This document shows, piece after piece, positions 30,724-39,219 of a stretch of 64,000 bases of DNA (position 1 is the first letter of the stretch; each line of letters opens with the position of its first letter). Made by a program: the position numbers and the translations under genes. Under the pieces are notes generated by a model. That model made no database searches. It had not been told where the DNA came from and worked only from the letters and a program-made list of their open reading frames with translations. The DNA comes from M0108 sp963841065 (GTDB lineage: Bacteria > Pseudomonadota > Gammaproteobacteria > Chromatiales > Chromatiaceae): the NCBI GenBank assembly GCA_963841065.1, contig CAWJBI010000047.1:1-64000 (forward strand), in the 5' to 3' direction.

Positions 30724-30936
30724 TTGGGTTGATCTCCCTGTAGAGTTGGGTTCTTGCGGGACGCGGCCTTGGAGGAGGTTGCCGCCGGCAAGCGTGGTAC
30801 GAGTCACGCGTGGCGGGCGAGCCGAGTGGCGCTGGGAACTGGCCTTGAGTAAGATGCTATTTCAGCCAAGATTCCAGAAATTTGCAAGCCTTTCGAAAGG
30901 CAGCCAATCATTCGGGCCCGTGAGCCCCCGGTTTTC

Positions 30937-32454
30937 ATGACCCAAACACACCTCTCCGACATCCGATTCGCGAGCTTTGATCTCGATCCCCGCATCCTCC
31001 AGGGCCTGGCGGACGCGGGTTTTGACTACTGCACGCCCATCCAGGCCGAGGCCCTGCCCATCGCCCTGGCCGGCCATGACGTGGCGGGCCAGGCCCAGAC
31101 GGGTACGGGTAAAACGGCCGCCTTCGTGGTGGCCACCCTGCATCGCCTGCTGACCAAGGTCCCCTCGCCCCAGCGCAAGCCCAACGAGCCGCGGGCCCTG
31201 TTCGTGGCGCCGACCCGCGAACTGGCGGTGCAGATCCACAGGGACACCCAACAACTGGCCGCCCATTGCGGCGTCCGCCTGGGTCTGGTCTATGGCGGCA
31301 CCGGTTATCAACAGCAGCGTGACGAGGTGGCCGCCGGGGTCGATATCCTCATCGGTACCCCGGGCCGGCTCATCGACTACTTCAAACAACGGGTCTTTGA
31401 CCTGCGGGTGGCCGAGGTGGTGGTGATCGACGAGGCCGATCGCATGTTCGACCTGGGCTTCATCCAAGACATCCGCTACCTGCTGCGGCGCCTGCCACCC
31501 CCCAGCGAGCGCCTCGGGATGCTGTTCTCCGCCACCCTGTCCTACCGGGTTACCGAACTGGCCTACGAGCACATGAACGACCCCCGGCCGGTGGCTATCG
31601 AGCCCGACCGGGTGACGGCGGACAGGGTCGTGCAGCGTTGTTACATGGTGGGCAACGACGAGAAGGTGCCCCTCATCATTGGCCTGCTGCGGGCCATGGT
31701 CGATGCCCGGGTCATTATCTTCGCCAACACCAAGCGCGCCACCGAGGGCATCTGGGGCTTTCTGGAGGGCAACGGTATTCGCGCCGCCATCCTCTCCGGT
31801 GACGTGCCTCAGAAGAAGCGCCTGAGCCTGCTCAAGGCCTTCCAGCATGGGGAACTCCCCGTCCTGGTTGCCACGGACGTGGCGGCGCGGGGTCTGCATA
31901 TCCCCGGCGTGACGCATGTCATCAACTACGACCTGCCCGATGACGCGGAGGACTATGTACACCGCATTGGCCGTACCGCCCGCGCCGGCGCCAAGGGCGA
32001 CGCCATCAGTTTCGTCTGCGAGACTTACGCCTTTTGCCTGCCAGACATCGAGCGCTTCATTGGCGCCAAGATCCCGGTGGAGCCCGTGACCGCCGCGATG
32101 CTGGCGCGGGTCGATCCTCGCAGTCGGGTACGGGTGCCTCGCCATGGAGACGGGCATGAGGATGAGGGGCTGCCGCGCCGCGGCCGTGGTGGCCGGGGGG
32201 AGGGTCCTCGCCCCGAGGGCCGGCGTGGGCCCAATGAGCGTCGCCCGCGCCCCGCAGCACCCGCAAGCGAGTCGTCGCCGAGGGCCGCGCCCCTCCTGAC
32301 GGCAACCGACCCCGTTACCCCAACCGAGTCAACGTCGGGAGAGGCGGTGGCACCCAAGCAGCGCCGGAGACGGCGTGGGCCCAACCGCGCGGCGACGGAG
32401 GGTGCCGCGGGCGCGGGTCTGGAGGCCACGTCGCCAGCGGCCGTGGAGTCCTGA
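30937..32454 (+). CDS. rhlB: ATP-dependent RNA helicase RhlB
   Basis: DEAD-box helicase of the RNA degradosome. Motifs seen are Q motif TPIQAEALP, AQTGTGKT, PTRELAVQ, TPGRLID, DEADRMF, SAT, and HRIGRTARAG. Core sequence and divergence from trxA-rho match rhlB. The 505-residue length (E. coli 421) comes from a C-terminal tail of about 110 residues rich in Arg, Pro, Gly and Ala (RRGRGGRGEGPRPEGRRG..., KQRRRRRGPN), likely a disordered RNA-binding extension. Confidence 0.94.
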   Translation: MTQTHLSDIRFASFDLDPRILQGLADAGFDYCTPIQAEALPIALAGHDVAGQAQTGTGKTAAFVVATLHRLLTKVPSPQRKPNEPRALFVAPTRELAVQIHRDTQQLAAHCGVRLGLVYGGTGYQQQRDEVAAGVDILIGTPGRLIDYFKQRVFDLRVAEVVVIDEADRMFDLGFIQDIRYLLRRLPPPSERLGMLFSATLSYRVTELAYEHMNDPRPVAIEPDRVTADRVVQRCYMVGNDEKVPLIIGLLRAMVDARVIIFANTKRATEGIWGFLEGNGIRAAILSGDVPQKKRLSLLKAFQHGELPVLVATDVAARGLHIPGVTHVINYDLPDDAEDYVHRIGRTARAGAKGDAISFVCETYAFCLPDIERFIGAKIPVEPVTAAMLARVDPRSRVRVPRHGDGHEDEGLPRRGRGGRGEGPRPEGRRGPNERRPRPAAPASESSPRAAPLLTATDPVTPTESTSGEAVAPKQRRRRRGPNRAATEGAAGAGLEATSPAAVES

Positions 32455-32471
32455 ATTCCCCGCGCCGTGGA

Positions 32472-33134
32472 TTAGCCGCGCAAGCCGGGCAGCAATTCTC
32501 CAAAGCCATGAATGGCCGGAAAAGCCCCGGCCTCGTTAGGCGGGGCCATGGAGTCAGGCGCCAGCACGGCCAGCAGGTGGCGGAAACCGTAATCTCGGGC
32601 GGCCCGCAACACCTTGGGGCTGTCATCGACGAAGAGGGTGCGCTCCGGGTCGAAGGGTTCGATGGCCTGGACGAGGGGCCAGAAGCCGGGGGTCTCCTTG
32701 GCCAGGCCCAGGTCGTGGGCACTGATGATCCGTTCCAGATGGCCCACCAGGCGGGTCTTGCGCATCTTGAGGGCGATGGCCTTCTGATGGGCATTGGTCA
32801 CGAGCACGCGCCGCTTACCCCGGGCGGCCAGGGCCTCGAGAAATTCCAGTACCTGGGGATGGACGGCGATGAGATGGTCGATTTCTTCCTTCAGCAGGGC
32901 AATGTCCAGTCCCAGTTCGCGGCTCCAGTGATCGAGGCAGTACCAGGTGAGCGTGTCCTCGTGATCCTTGTAGCGGGCAAGGAGTTGCTCCTTGGCCTGG
33001 TCCAGGGGCAGATCCCGCGCCGCCGCATAACGGGCGGGGACATGTTCCCGCCAGAAGCGGTTGTCGAAATGCAGATCCAGCAGGGTCCCGTCCATGTCCA
33101 GGAAAACCTTGTCAATGGCGTTCCAATCGATCAT
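32472..33134 (-). CDS. yrfG: GMP/IMP nucleotidase (HAD superfamily)
   Basis: 220 residues. HAD motif I is DKVFLDMDGTLLDLHFDN, with the nucleophile Asp followed by Asp. Motif II is VLVTNAHQKA, the lysine region is GLAKETPGFW, and motif IV is RTLFVDDSPKVL. The length and the FDNRFWREHVP signature match E. coli YrfG, which dephosphorylates GMP and IMP. Start MIDWNAIDKVFL at 33134. It is convergent with rhlB. Confidence 0.88.
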   Translation of the reverse strand: MIDWNAIDKVFLDMDGTLLDLHFDNRFWREHVPARYAAARDLPLDQAKEQLLARYKDHEDTLTWYCLDHWSRELGLDIALLKEEIDHLIAVHPQVLEFLEALAARGKRRVLVTNAHQKAIALKMRKTRLVGHLERIISAHDLGLAKETPGFWPLVQAIEPFDPERTLFVDDSPKVLRAARDYGFRHLLAVLAPDSMAPPNEAGAFPAIHGFGELLPGLRG

Positions 33135-33232
33135 CGGCGGCCTCTCGTCTCCAGGTTGCGGTGGTAGCCCCAAAGGATACCCCCTTGGCCGGGCATTTTC
33201 CCCGTAATCCTTCGCCCTGGGTAACTGACTCC

Positions 33233-34318
33233 ATGCCCCCTCATGAAGACCCCAATAACCGGACCGCAACTGAAAGCAGGCCGTTGCGAATCCTGAAAAT
33301 CCCGGGCTACGGTATCTGGCCACTGCTGCTCTTCACGGCCCTGATCCTGAATACGGGCAGGGTGGCGGGCGCGGAGGATGATTACAGCTTTGATGACTCC
33401 CCCCGCGCGGAGGCCATGGAGCACCCCGCCTGGTTCAAGAGGAGCCTGCTCGACCTGCGGGAGGACCTGAAGGAGGCGGTTCAGGCCGGTAAGCAAGGGC
33501 TGATGGTCTACTTTGGTCAGGCGCGTTGCGCCTATTGTCATCGCCTCCTGCAGGTCAATTTCGGTCTGGATGACATCGCCACTTATGCGCGCCAACACTT
33601 CGACCTGGTTGCCCTGGATGCCCGGGGGCCACGGGAGGTGACCCTCCTGAACGGTGACGTCATGACCGAACAGGACTTTGCCCTGGTGGAGGAGACCAAC
33701 TTCACCCCTTCCATCCTCTTCTACGATCGCGACGGCCGGGAAGCCTTGCGGTTAAGGGGCTATTACCCCCCCTACCAATTCCGCGCCGCCCTCGAATATG
33801 TCGCCGATGGTCACTACGCCAGGGAGTCTTTTCGGGATTACCTGGCGCGGGGTGACGACCGGCGCGTCTTTGACGCCGAGGATCTCAATGAGGAGGACTT
33901 CTTCGCCCCTCCACCCTTCAACCTGGATCGGAGCCAACGCGCCGGGGAGCGGCCCCTGGTGGTCTTTTTCGAGCAGGGGGACTGTCATGGCTGCGATGTG
34001 CTGCATGGCCAGTTGTTGCGGGACGGCACCCTGCGCGGGTTGGTTCAGGGCCTGGATAGCGTACAACTCGACATGCGCGCCGCAACCCCGGTGGTGACCC
34101 CGAGCGGGGAGCGCACTCGGGCTCGGGACTGGGCCGCCACCCTGGGACTCTTCCATGCCCCCACCCTGATCTTTTTCGATGAGCAGGGCCAGGAGATCCT
34201 GCGACTGGACTCCCTGGCCCGTTTCTACCGCCTCGGCCAGGTACTCAGCTATATCACCAGCGGCGCCTACCGGTATCAGCGCTATCCCCAATGGCGCGCC
34301 CAAGGTTCCGCCGAGTAG
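33233..34318 (+). CDS. exported double thioredoxin-fold protein
   Basis: About 361 residues. An N-terminal hydrophobic stretch (GIWPLLLFTALILNTGRVAGA) after a basic leader suggests export or membrane anchoring. Two thioredoxin-like domains follow. The first has QARCAYCHRLL near residue 100 and the SoxW-like fold FTPSILFYDRDG. The second has EQGDCHGCDVLH near residue 249 and HAPTLIFFDEQG. CxxC pairs in both domains suggest periplasmic disulfide exchange, perhaps for cytochrome or sulfur-oxidation proteins, which is inference. The start could be the ATG at 33161, but 33233 places the leader better. Confidence 0.8.
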   Translation: MPPHEDPNNRTATESRPLRILKIPGYGIWPLLLFTALILNTGRVAGAEDDYSFDDSPRAEAMEHPAWFKRSLLDLREDLKEAVQAGKQGLMVYFGQARCAYCHRLLQVNFGLDDIATYARQHFDLVALDARGPREVTLLNGDVMTEQDFALVEETNFTPSILFYDRDGREALRLRGYYPPYQFRAALEYVADGHYARESFRDYLARGDDRRVFDAEDLNEEDFFAPPPFNLDRSQRAGERPLVVFFEQGDCHGCDVLHGQLLRDGTLRGLVQGLDSVQLDMRAATPVVTPSGERTRARDWAATLGLFHAPTLIFFDEQGQEILRLDSLARFYRLGQVLSYITSGAYRYQRYPQWRAQGSAE

Positions 34319-34604
34319 GGGGCCAAGGTCGGGAATCCGGCCCCGTGTGCCCGCCATGGCGCCTGTTTGCCCCACCCGCCTTCTCGCTTGATCCAGCTCT
34401 CCGGGATCGCAATCAAATTTGTGCGCCGCAGCATTTCCGGCTATTTTTAAGGCCTAACCAGGCCACCATCGCCCTCCCACACCGCCCTGCGGTGGCGGGG
34501 AATCGTCATTTTAGAGGTGATTCTCTAGCCATGGCGCGCGAGTCGGTCGCTTCATTCCTGAGCGGGTCCCTTGGGGCCCAAGGTGGCACTCCAAGGAATT
34601 TCCA

Positions 34605-36699
34605 ATGCAAATAAGTCTGTATGTCGCCGGGGCCGGCCGGGGCACCGGCAAGTCTGTCGTTGCCCTGGGCTTGATGGAGATGCTGTCGGCGTTCAATCGC
34701 ACGATCGGTTTCTTTCGCCCCATCGTCCAGCGGTCCGCGCAGGAGGATGCCCTCATCGAACTCATGCGCGCCCGTTACAACCTGCCATTCGAGCCGGAGA
34801 TGCTCTACGGTTGCACCGCGGAAGACGCCAAGCATCTGCTGGGTAGTGGGCATTACGACGAACTGCTCAAGCGGATCCTGATCAAGTTCAAGGCCCTGGA
34901 GGAAAGGTGCGACCTGGTGGTATGCGCCGGCACCGACTATGACGGCCTGGTGCCCTCTCTGGAGTTCGACTTCAACGCCGACCTGGCCAACAACCTCGGC
35001 TGTCTCCTGATCGTGGTGGTGAAGGGCTTCAAGCGCGATCCCGAGGAGATTCTGGATGCCGTGCGCCTGGCTCAGGAATCCCTGCTGGACCGCGGCAGCG
35101 ATGTCTGGGCGACCGTGATCAATGGCGTGGCGGCGGAGCAGGTCGCCGCCATGCGCGAGCAGGTAGCGCGCGGCCCTGCCGGATGCCTCGGTCTATGTGC
35201 TCCCCGAGCATCCCTTGCTGGGTCAGCCGACCATCGGGGAGATCGCGCGCGCGCTCAAGGCGCGACGCCTCTACGGTGACGATGACACCCTGACCCAGGT
35301 GGTGACCCACTTCAAGATCGCCGCCATGGAGGTCCCGGACTTCCTCAATCACCTGGAGGATGGCTCCCTCATCATTACGCCGGGCGATCGCGCGGACATC
35401 ATCCTCGCCAGCCTGGTGGCGGATGCCTCCACCAACTTCCCCCGCGTCGCGGGGCTGCTGCTGACCGGCGGTATCGACCTGGGGGAGAACCTGCGCCGGC
35501 TCATGGGCGGCCTGAGGCGCGCCAAGGTGCCTATCCTGAGCGTGGATACCGATACCTACATGACGGCCATGGATCTTAACCGGGTCCATGCCAGCATCCT
35601 GCCCACGGATGACCGCAAGATCGCCGCCGCGATCGGCCTCTTCGAGGCCAATGTCATGAGCGCCATGCCGCAACGCCCGCCGGAGCGCCATCTGGATCGC
35701 CGCACGCCGCTCATGTTCGAGTACGAGCTGTTCCGCCGCGCCAAGGCCCAGCGCCGCCACATCGTGCTGCCCGAGGGCGAGGACGAGCGCATCCTGCGCG
35801 CCGCCGAGATTCTCATGCTGCGCGACGTCGTCGACCTGACCCTGCTCGGGGACCCGGACAAGATCGGCGGCACGGTCCGTGACCTGGGCCTCAAGCTTAA
35901 TGGCATCAGAATCATCGACCCCGTAACCGCGCCCGACCGCGAGCGTTATGGCCGCACCTATTTCGAATTGCGGCGGCACAAGGGCATGTCGGAGCAAATG
36001 GCCTTTGACCTGATGCAGGATGTGAGTTACTTCGGCACCGCCATGGTCTATCACGGCGATGCCCACGGCATGGTCTCCGGGGCCGTCCATACGACTCAGC
36101 ACACCATCCGGCCCGCCTTCGAGATCATCAAGACCCGGCCGGGGGTCAAGATCGTCTCCAGCGTCTTCTTCATGTGCCTGGCGGATCGGGTACTGGTCTA
36201 TGGCGACTGCGCCGTGAACCCTAACCCCAACGCCGAGCAACTGGCGGACATCGCCATCTCTTCCGCCGAGACCGCCGCCGCCTTCGGCATCGAGCCGCGG
36301 GTGGCCATGCTCTCCTATTCCACCGGCGAGTCCGGCAAGGGCGCGGACGTGGACAAGGTGCGGGAGGCCACGCGCATCGCCCATGCCCGCCGGCCCGATC
36401 TCAAGCTGGAGGGCCCCATCCAGTACGACGCGGCGGTCGATCCCGAGGTGGCACGCTCCAAGATGCCGGACAACGAGGTAGCGGGGCAGGCGACCGTCTT
36501 CATCTTCCCGGATCTCAACACCGGCAATAACACCTACAAGGCCGTGCAGCGCAGTGCCGATGCCATCGCCATCGGCCCGGTCCTGCAAGGGCTCAATAAG
36601 CCCGTCAATGACCTGAGTCGCGGCTGTCTGGTGGCCGATATCGTCAATACCGTCGTCATTACCGCCATTCAGGCCCAGACGGCGTCGCCAGCGGCTTGA
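34605..36699 (+). CDS. pta: phosphate acetyltransferase (frameshifted)
   Basis: Interconverts acetyl-CoA and acetyl phosphate. The N-terminal BioD-like P-loop domain (MQISLYVAGAGRGTGKSVVALGL) is followed by a DRTGG domain (VTHFKIAAMEVPDFLNHLEDGSLIITPGDR). The catalytic PTA domain comes last (RRHIVLPEGEDERILRAAEI, AVNPNPNAEQLADIA, MLSYSTGESGKGADVDKV). A one-base shift near 35175 separates the first 190 residues (frame of 34605) from the rest (VYVLPEHPLLGQPTIGEIA). Corrected length is about 698 residues, as in E. coli-type Pta. The ackA beside it is destroyed. Confidence 0.9.
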
Positions 36700-36755
36700 T
36701 GGTTCCGCGCGGGGAGGGCGCCTCTCCCCCATTCCCCTGCAATCCTGGGTGCCCC

Positions 36756-37237
36756 ATGAAGGTTCTGGTTCTCAATTCCGGTAGCTGGCAGGTCCTGGCG
36801 GCGGGCAGGGACGACCAAGGCCTAGAGGACCTCTTGACCCGCCGTAGCACTATGCCCAGGCTTTGTGGCGTCAAGGACATACGCGAGATTCACCGGCACA
36901 TCGGTCCGGGTGACACGACCCCCGCCATGGCCCTGGAGGTCTCTTCTGCGACCGGCTGCGCAAATATCTCGGCGCCTACTGGGTAGAACTAGGCCGTCTG
37001 GACGCCCTGGTATTTACCGGTGGTATTGGCGAGCATGATGCCGAGGTACGGAGCCGCACCTGCCTGGGTTTGGAGGGCCTGGGCATCCGGCTCGATGCCG
37101 ATGCCAACCAGGCCCGGGACCCTGGCGAGGGATCGGTCAGCAAGGCGGACAGCCCGGTGGCCGTGCCGGTCATCCCCACTATCGAGGGGCTGGAAATGGC
37201 GCGGCAGGCCCTGGAGGTGGTGGGTTGGGGGCAATGA
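36756..37237 (+). pseudogene. ackA: acetate kinase remnant (large internal deletion)
   Basis: It starts MKVLVLNSGS, the true AckA N terminus, then jumps after about ten residues to the region GLEDLLTRRSTMPRLCGVKDIREIHRHIG, near residue 260 of a normal enzyme. Roughly 240 codons, including most of the active site, are absent. A frameshift near 36945 follows, after which DRLRKYLGAYWVELGRLDALVFTGGIGEHDAEVR and VIPTIEGLEMARQAL complete the C terminus to a TGA at 37235-37237. The product cannot be active. Confidence 0.88.
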
Positions 37238-37252
37238 GTGCCGCTCCTGGCT

Positions 37253-38611
37253 TTAACCCCGCAGTTTGCGCACGATGGCCATGGCCATCTCCAGGGCCTG
37301 CTCGTAGTTGAGGCGGGGATCGACCTGGGTGCGATAGGCGCGCTCGAGGCCCACCTCGTCCAGACCCCGGGCGCCGCCCAGGCACTCGGTGACATCGTCA
37401 CCCGTCAACTCGAAGTGGACGCCGCCCAGATGGCCGCCCAGTTCGCGGTGGATGTCGAAGGCCAGGCTCAGTTCCGCCAGGATGCGGTCGAAGCGCCGGG
37501 TCTTGTAGCCGCTGGCGGTGGTCTCGGTGTTGCCATGCATGGGGTCGCAGACCCAGAGGACCGGGTTGCCGGTGCGGTTGACCGCCGCGATCATTTTCGG
37601 CAGTTGGCGCGCGATCTGGTCCGCGCCGAAGCGGTGAATCAAGACCAGGCGGCCGGGCTCCCGTTGCGGATTGAGCCTGGCCACCAGGGCCTCCAGCCAT
37701 TCCGGTGACAGGCCGCCCCCCAGTTTGACCCCGACCGGATTGGCGATGCCGCTCATGAATTCCACGTGGGCCCCGTCCGGATCGGCGGTGCGCAGCCCGA
37801 TCCAGGGCAGGTGGGCGCTGAGATCGAACCAGCCCGGGAAGCGGCGCACCTGGCGCGTCAGGGCCTGCTCGTAAGGCAGGTGCAGGGCCTCATGGCTGGT
37901 GAAGAACTGCACCCGGGCCAGTTCCCCCGAGGCGGAACAGCCCACCGCCCGCAAGAAGCGCAGGGACTCGCCCAAGGCCTCGACCATCTTGCGATAGTCC
38001 TGGGCGCTGGGTGAATGGGCCATGAAGTCCAGGTCCCAGTTCTCCGGGTGGTGGAGGTCGGCGAAGCCACCCTCGGACAAGGCCCGAATAAAGTTGAGCG
38101 TCAGGGCGGCCCGGCCATGGCCGAGCAGCAGGCGTGCCGGGTCGGGGGTGCGTGCCGCGGCGGTGAACTCGGGGCCATTGATCAGGTCACCGCGATAGCT
38201 GGGCAGGGTGAGGCCATCGCGGGTCTCCAGGTCCGCGGAGCGCGGCTTGGTGTACTGGCCGGCGATGCGCCCGACCCGGATCACCCGCTGCTTGAGGCCC
38301 TGCACCAGAATCAGGCTCATCTGGAGCAGGATCTTGAGCTTGTTGGCGATGATGTCAGCTTGACAGTCGGCGAAACCCTCGGCGCAGTCACCCCCCTGGA
38401 GCAGGAAGCCATCGCCCCGCGCCGCCGCCGCCAACTGTTTCCGCAGCGAATGGATCTCCCAGGAGGTGACCAGGGGCGGCAGGCCGGCCAGTTCCGCCAG
38501 GGCGGCCTCCAGGGCAGGGCGATCTGGATAGCGGGCCTGTTGCAGGGCGGGGCGTGCTTGCCAGGAGGCGGGTGACCAGCCCGGCGCGGGCGTGGAGGCC
38601 GAGGCGGTCAA
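37253..38611 (-). CDS. 3-deoxy-7-phosphoheptulonate synthase, class II
   Basis: Condenses phosphoenolpyruvate and erythrose 4-phosphate in the first step of aromatic synthesis. Class II (plant/AroH-type) signatures are FLLQGGDCAEGFAD, RVGRIAGQYTKPRSAD, LPSYRGDLINGP, VEFMSGIANPVGVKLGG, LIHRFGADQI and WVCDPMHGNT. 452 residues. The start overlaps the iorB stop by four bases, so it is co-translated with the aryl-pyruvate oxidoreductase. It lacks sequence similarity to the class I enzyme encoded at 41318-42385, so two unrelated DAHP synthases are present. Confidence 0.93.
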   Translation of the reverse strand: MTASASTPAPGWSPASWQARPALQQARYPDRPALEAALAELAGLPPLVTSWEIHSLRKQLAAAARGDGFLLQGGDCAEGFADCQADIIANKLKILLQMSLILVQGLKQRVIRVGRIAGQYTKPRSADLETRDGLTLPSYRGDLINGPEFTAAARTPDPARLLLGHGRAALTLNFIRALSEGGFADLHHPENWDLDFMAHSPSAQDYRKMVEALGESLRFLRAVGCSASGELARVQFFTSHEALHLPYEQALTRQVRRFPGWFDLSAHLPWIGLRTADPDGAHVEFMSGIANPVGVKLGGGLSPEWLEALVARLNPQREPGRLVLIHRFGADQIARQLPKMIAAVNRTGNPVLWVCDPMHGNTETTASGYKTRRFDRILAELSLAFDIHRELGGHLGGVHFELTGDDVTECLGGARGLDEVGLERAYRTQVDPRLNYEQALEMAMAIVRKLRG

Positions 38612-39219
38612 GTGGCCGCCTGGGCGGCGCGGCCGGCCTCGAAGGCCCGCTCATTGACCGCCACCAAGGCGGGTTTGCGCTCGCGAAATCGGGCCAGGAT
38701 GGCCTCCTTGAGGATCTCGGCGGGGAAGGGCAGGTAGTCGGAGATGGCCCCGAGCATGACGGTGTTGACCAGCTTGAGGTTGCCCAACTCCCGGGCGATG
38801 GCGCCGGCGTCGAAGGCATGAACCTCGATGCCCCGGGCGCGCATCTCCGCCACCGGATCGTCCGGGTAGGGGAAGAGACCCAGGGTCACCACCGGCGGCT
38901 CCTGGCGCAAGCGGTTGACCATGGCCACGCCCCCGTGGCGCAACTGGCCGCACCAGCGCAGGGCCTCGGCCGGCTCGAAGCCAACCAGAATGTCGGCCTC
39001 GCCATGGGGGATGGCGGGGGACAGCACCCGGCGGCCAAAGCGCACATGGGAGGTGACCACGCCACCGCGCTGGGCCATACCCGCTACCTCGGTCTTCTTG
39101 ACGTCATAGCCCTGGGAGACGGCGGTCTGGGACAGTACCTCCGCCGCCGTCATGACGCCCTGGCCCCCGATGCCGGCCACCAGAATGTTGGTGATTCTAT
39201 CCTCGGCGCTGGTGCTCAT
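38608..39219 (-). CDS. iorB: indolepyruvate:ferredoxin oxidoreductase beta subunit
   Basis: 203-residue gamma-type domain protein (ILVAGIGGQGVMTAAEVLSQTA, VKKTEVAGMAQRGGVVTSHVRFG, LVNTVMLGAISDYLPFP) characteristic of IorB. With IorA it oxidatively decarboxylates aryl pyruvates (indolepyruvate, phenylpyruvate) to aryl-acetyl-CoA using ferredoxin, or works in reverse. It overlaps iorA and the class II DAHP synthase by four bases each. Confidence 0.92.
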   Translation of the reverse strand: MSTSAEDRITNILVAGIGGQGVMTAAEVLSQTAVSQGYDVKKTEVAGMAQRGGVVTSHVRFGRRVLSPAIPHGEADILVGFEPAEALRWCGQLRHGGVAMVNRLRQEPPVVTLGLFPYPDDPVAEMRARGIEVHAFDAGAIARELGNLKLVNTVMLGAISDYLPFPAEILKEAILARFRERKPALVAVNERAFEAGRAAQAAT

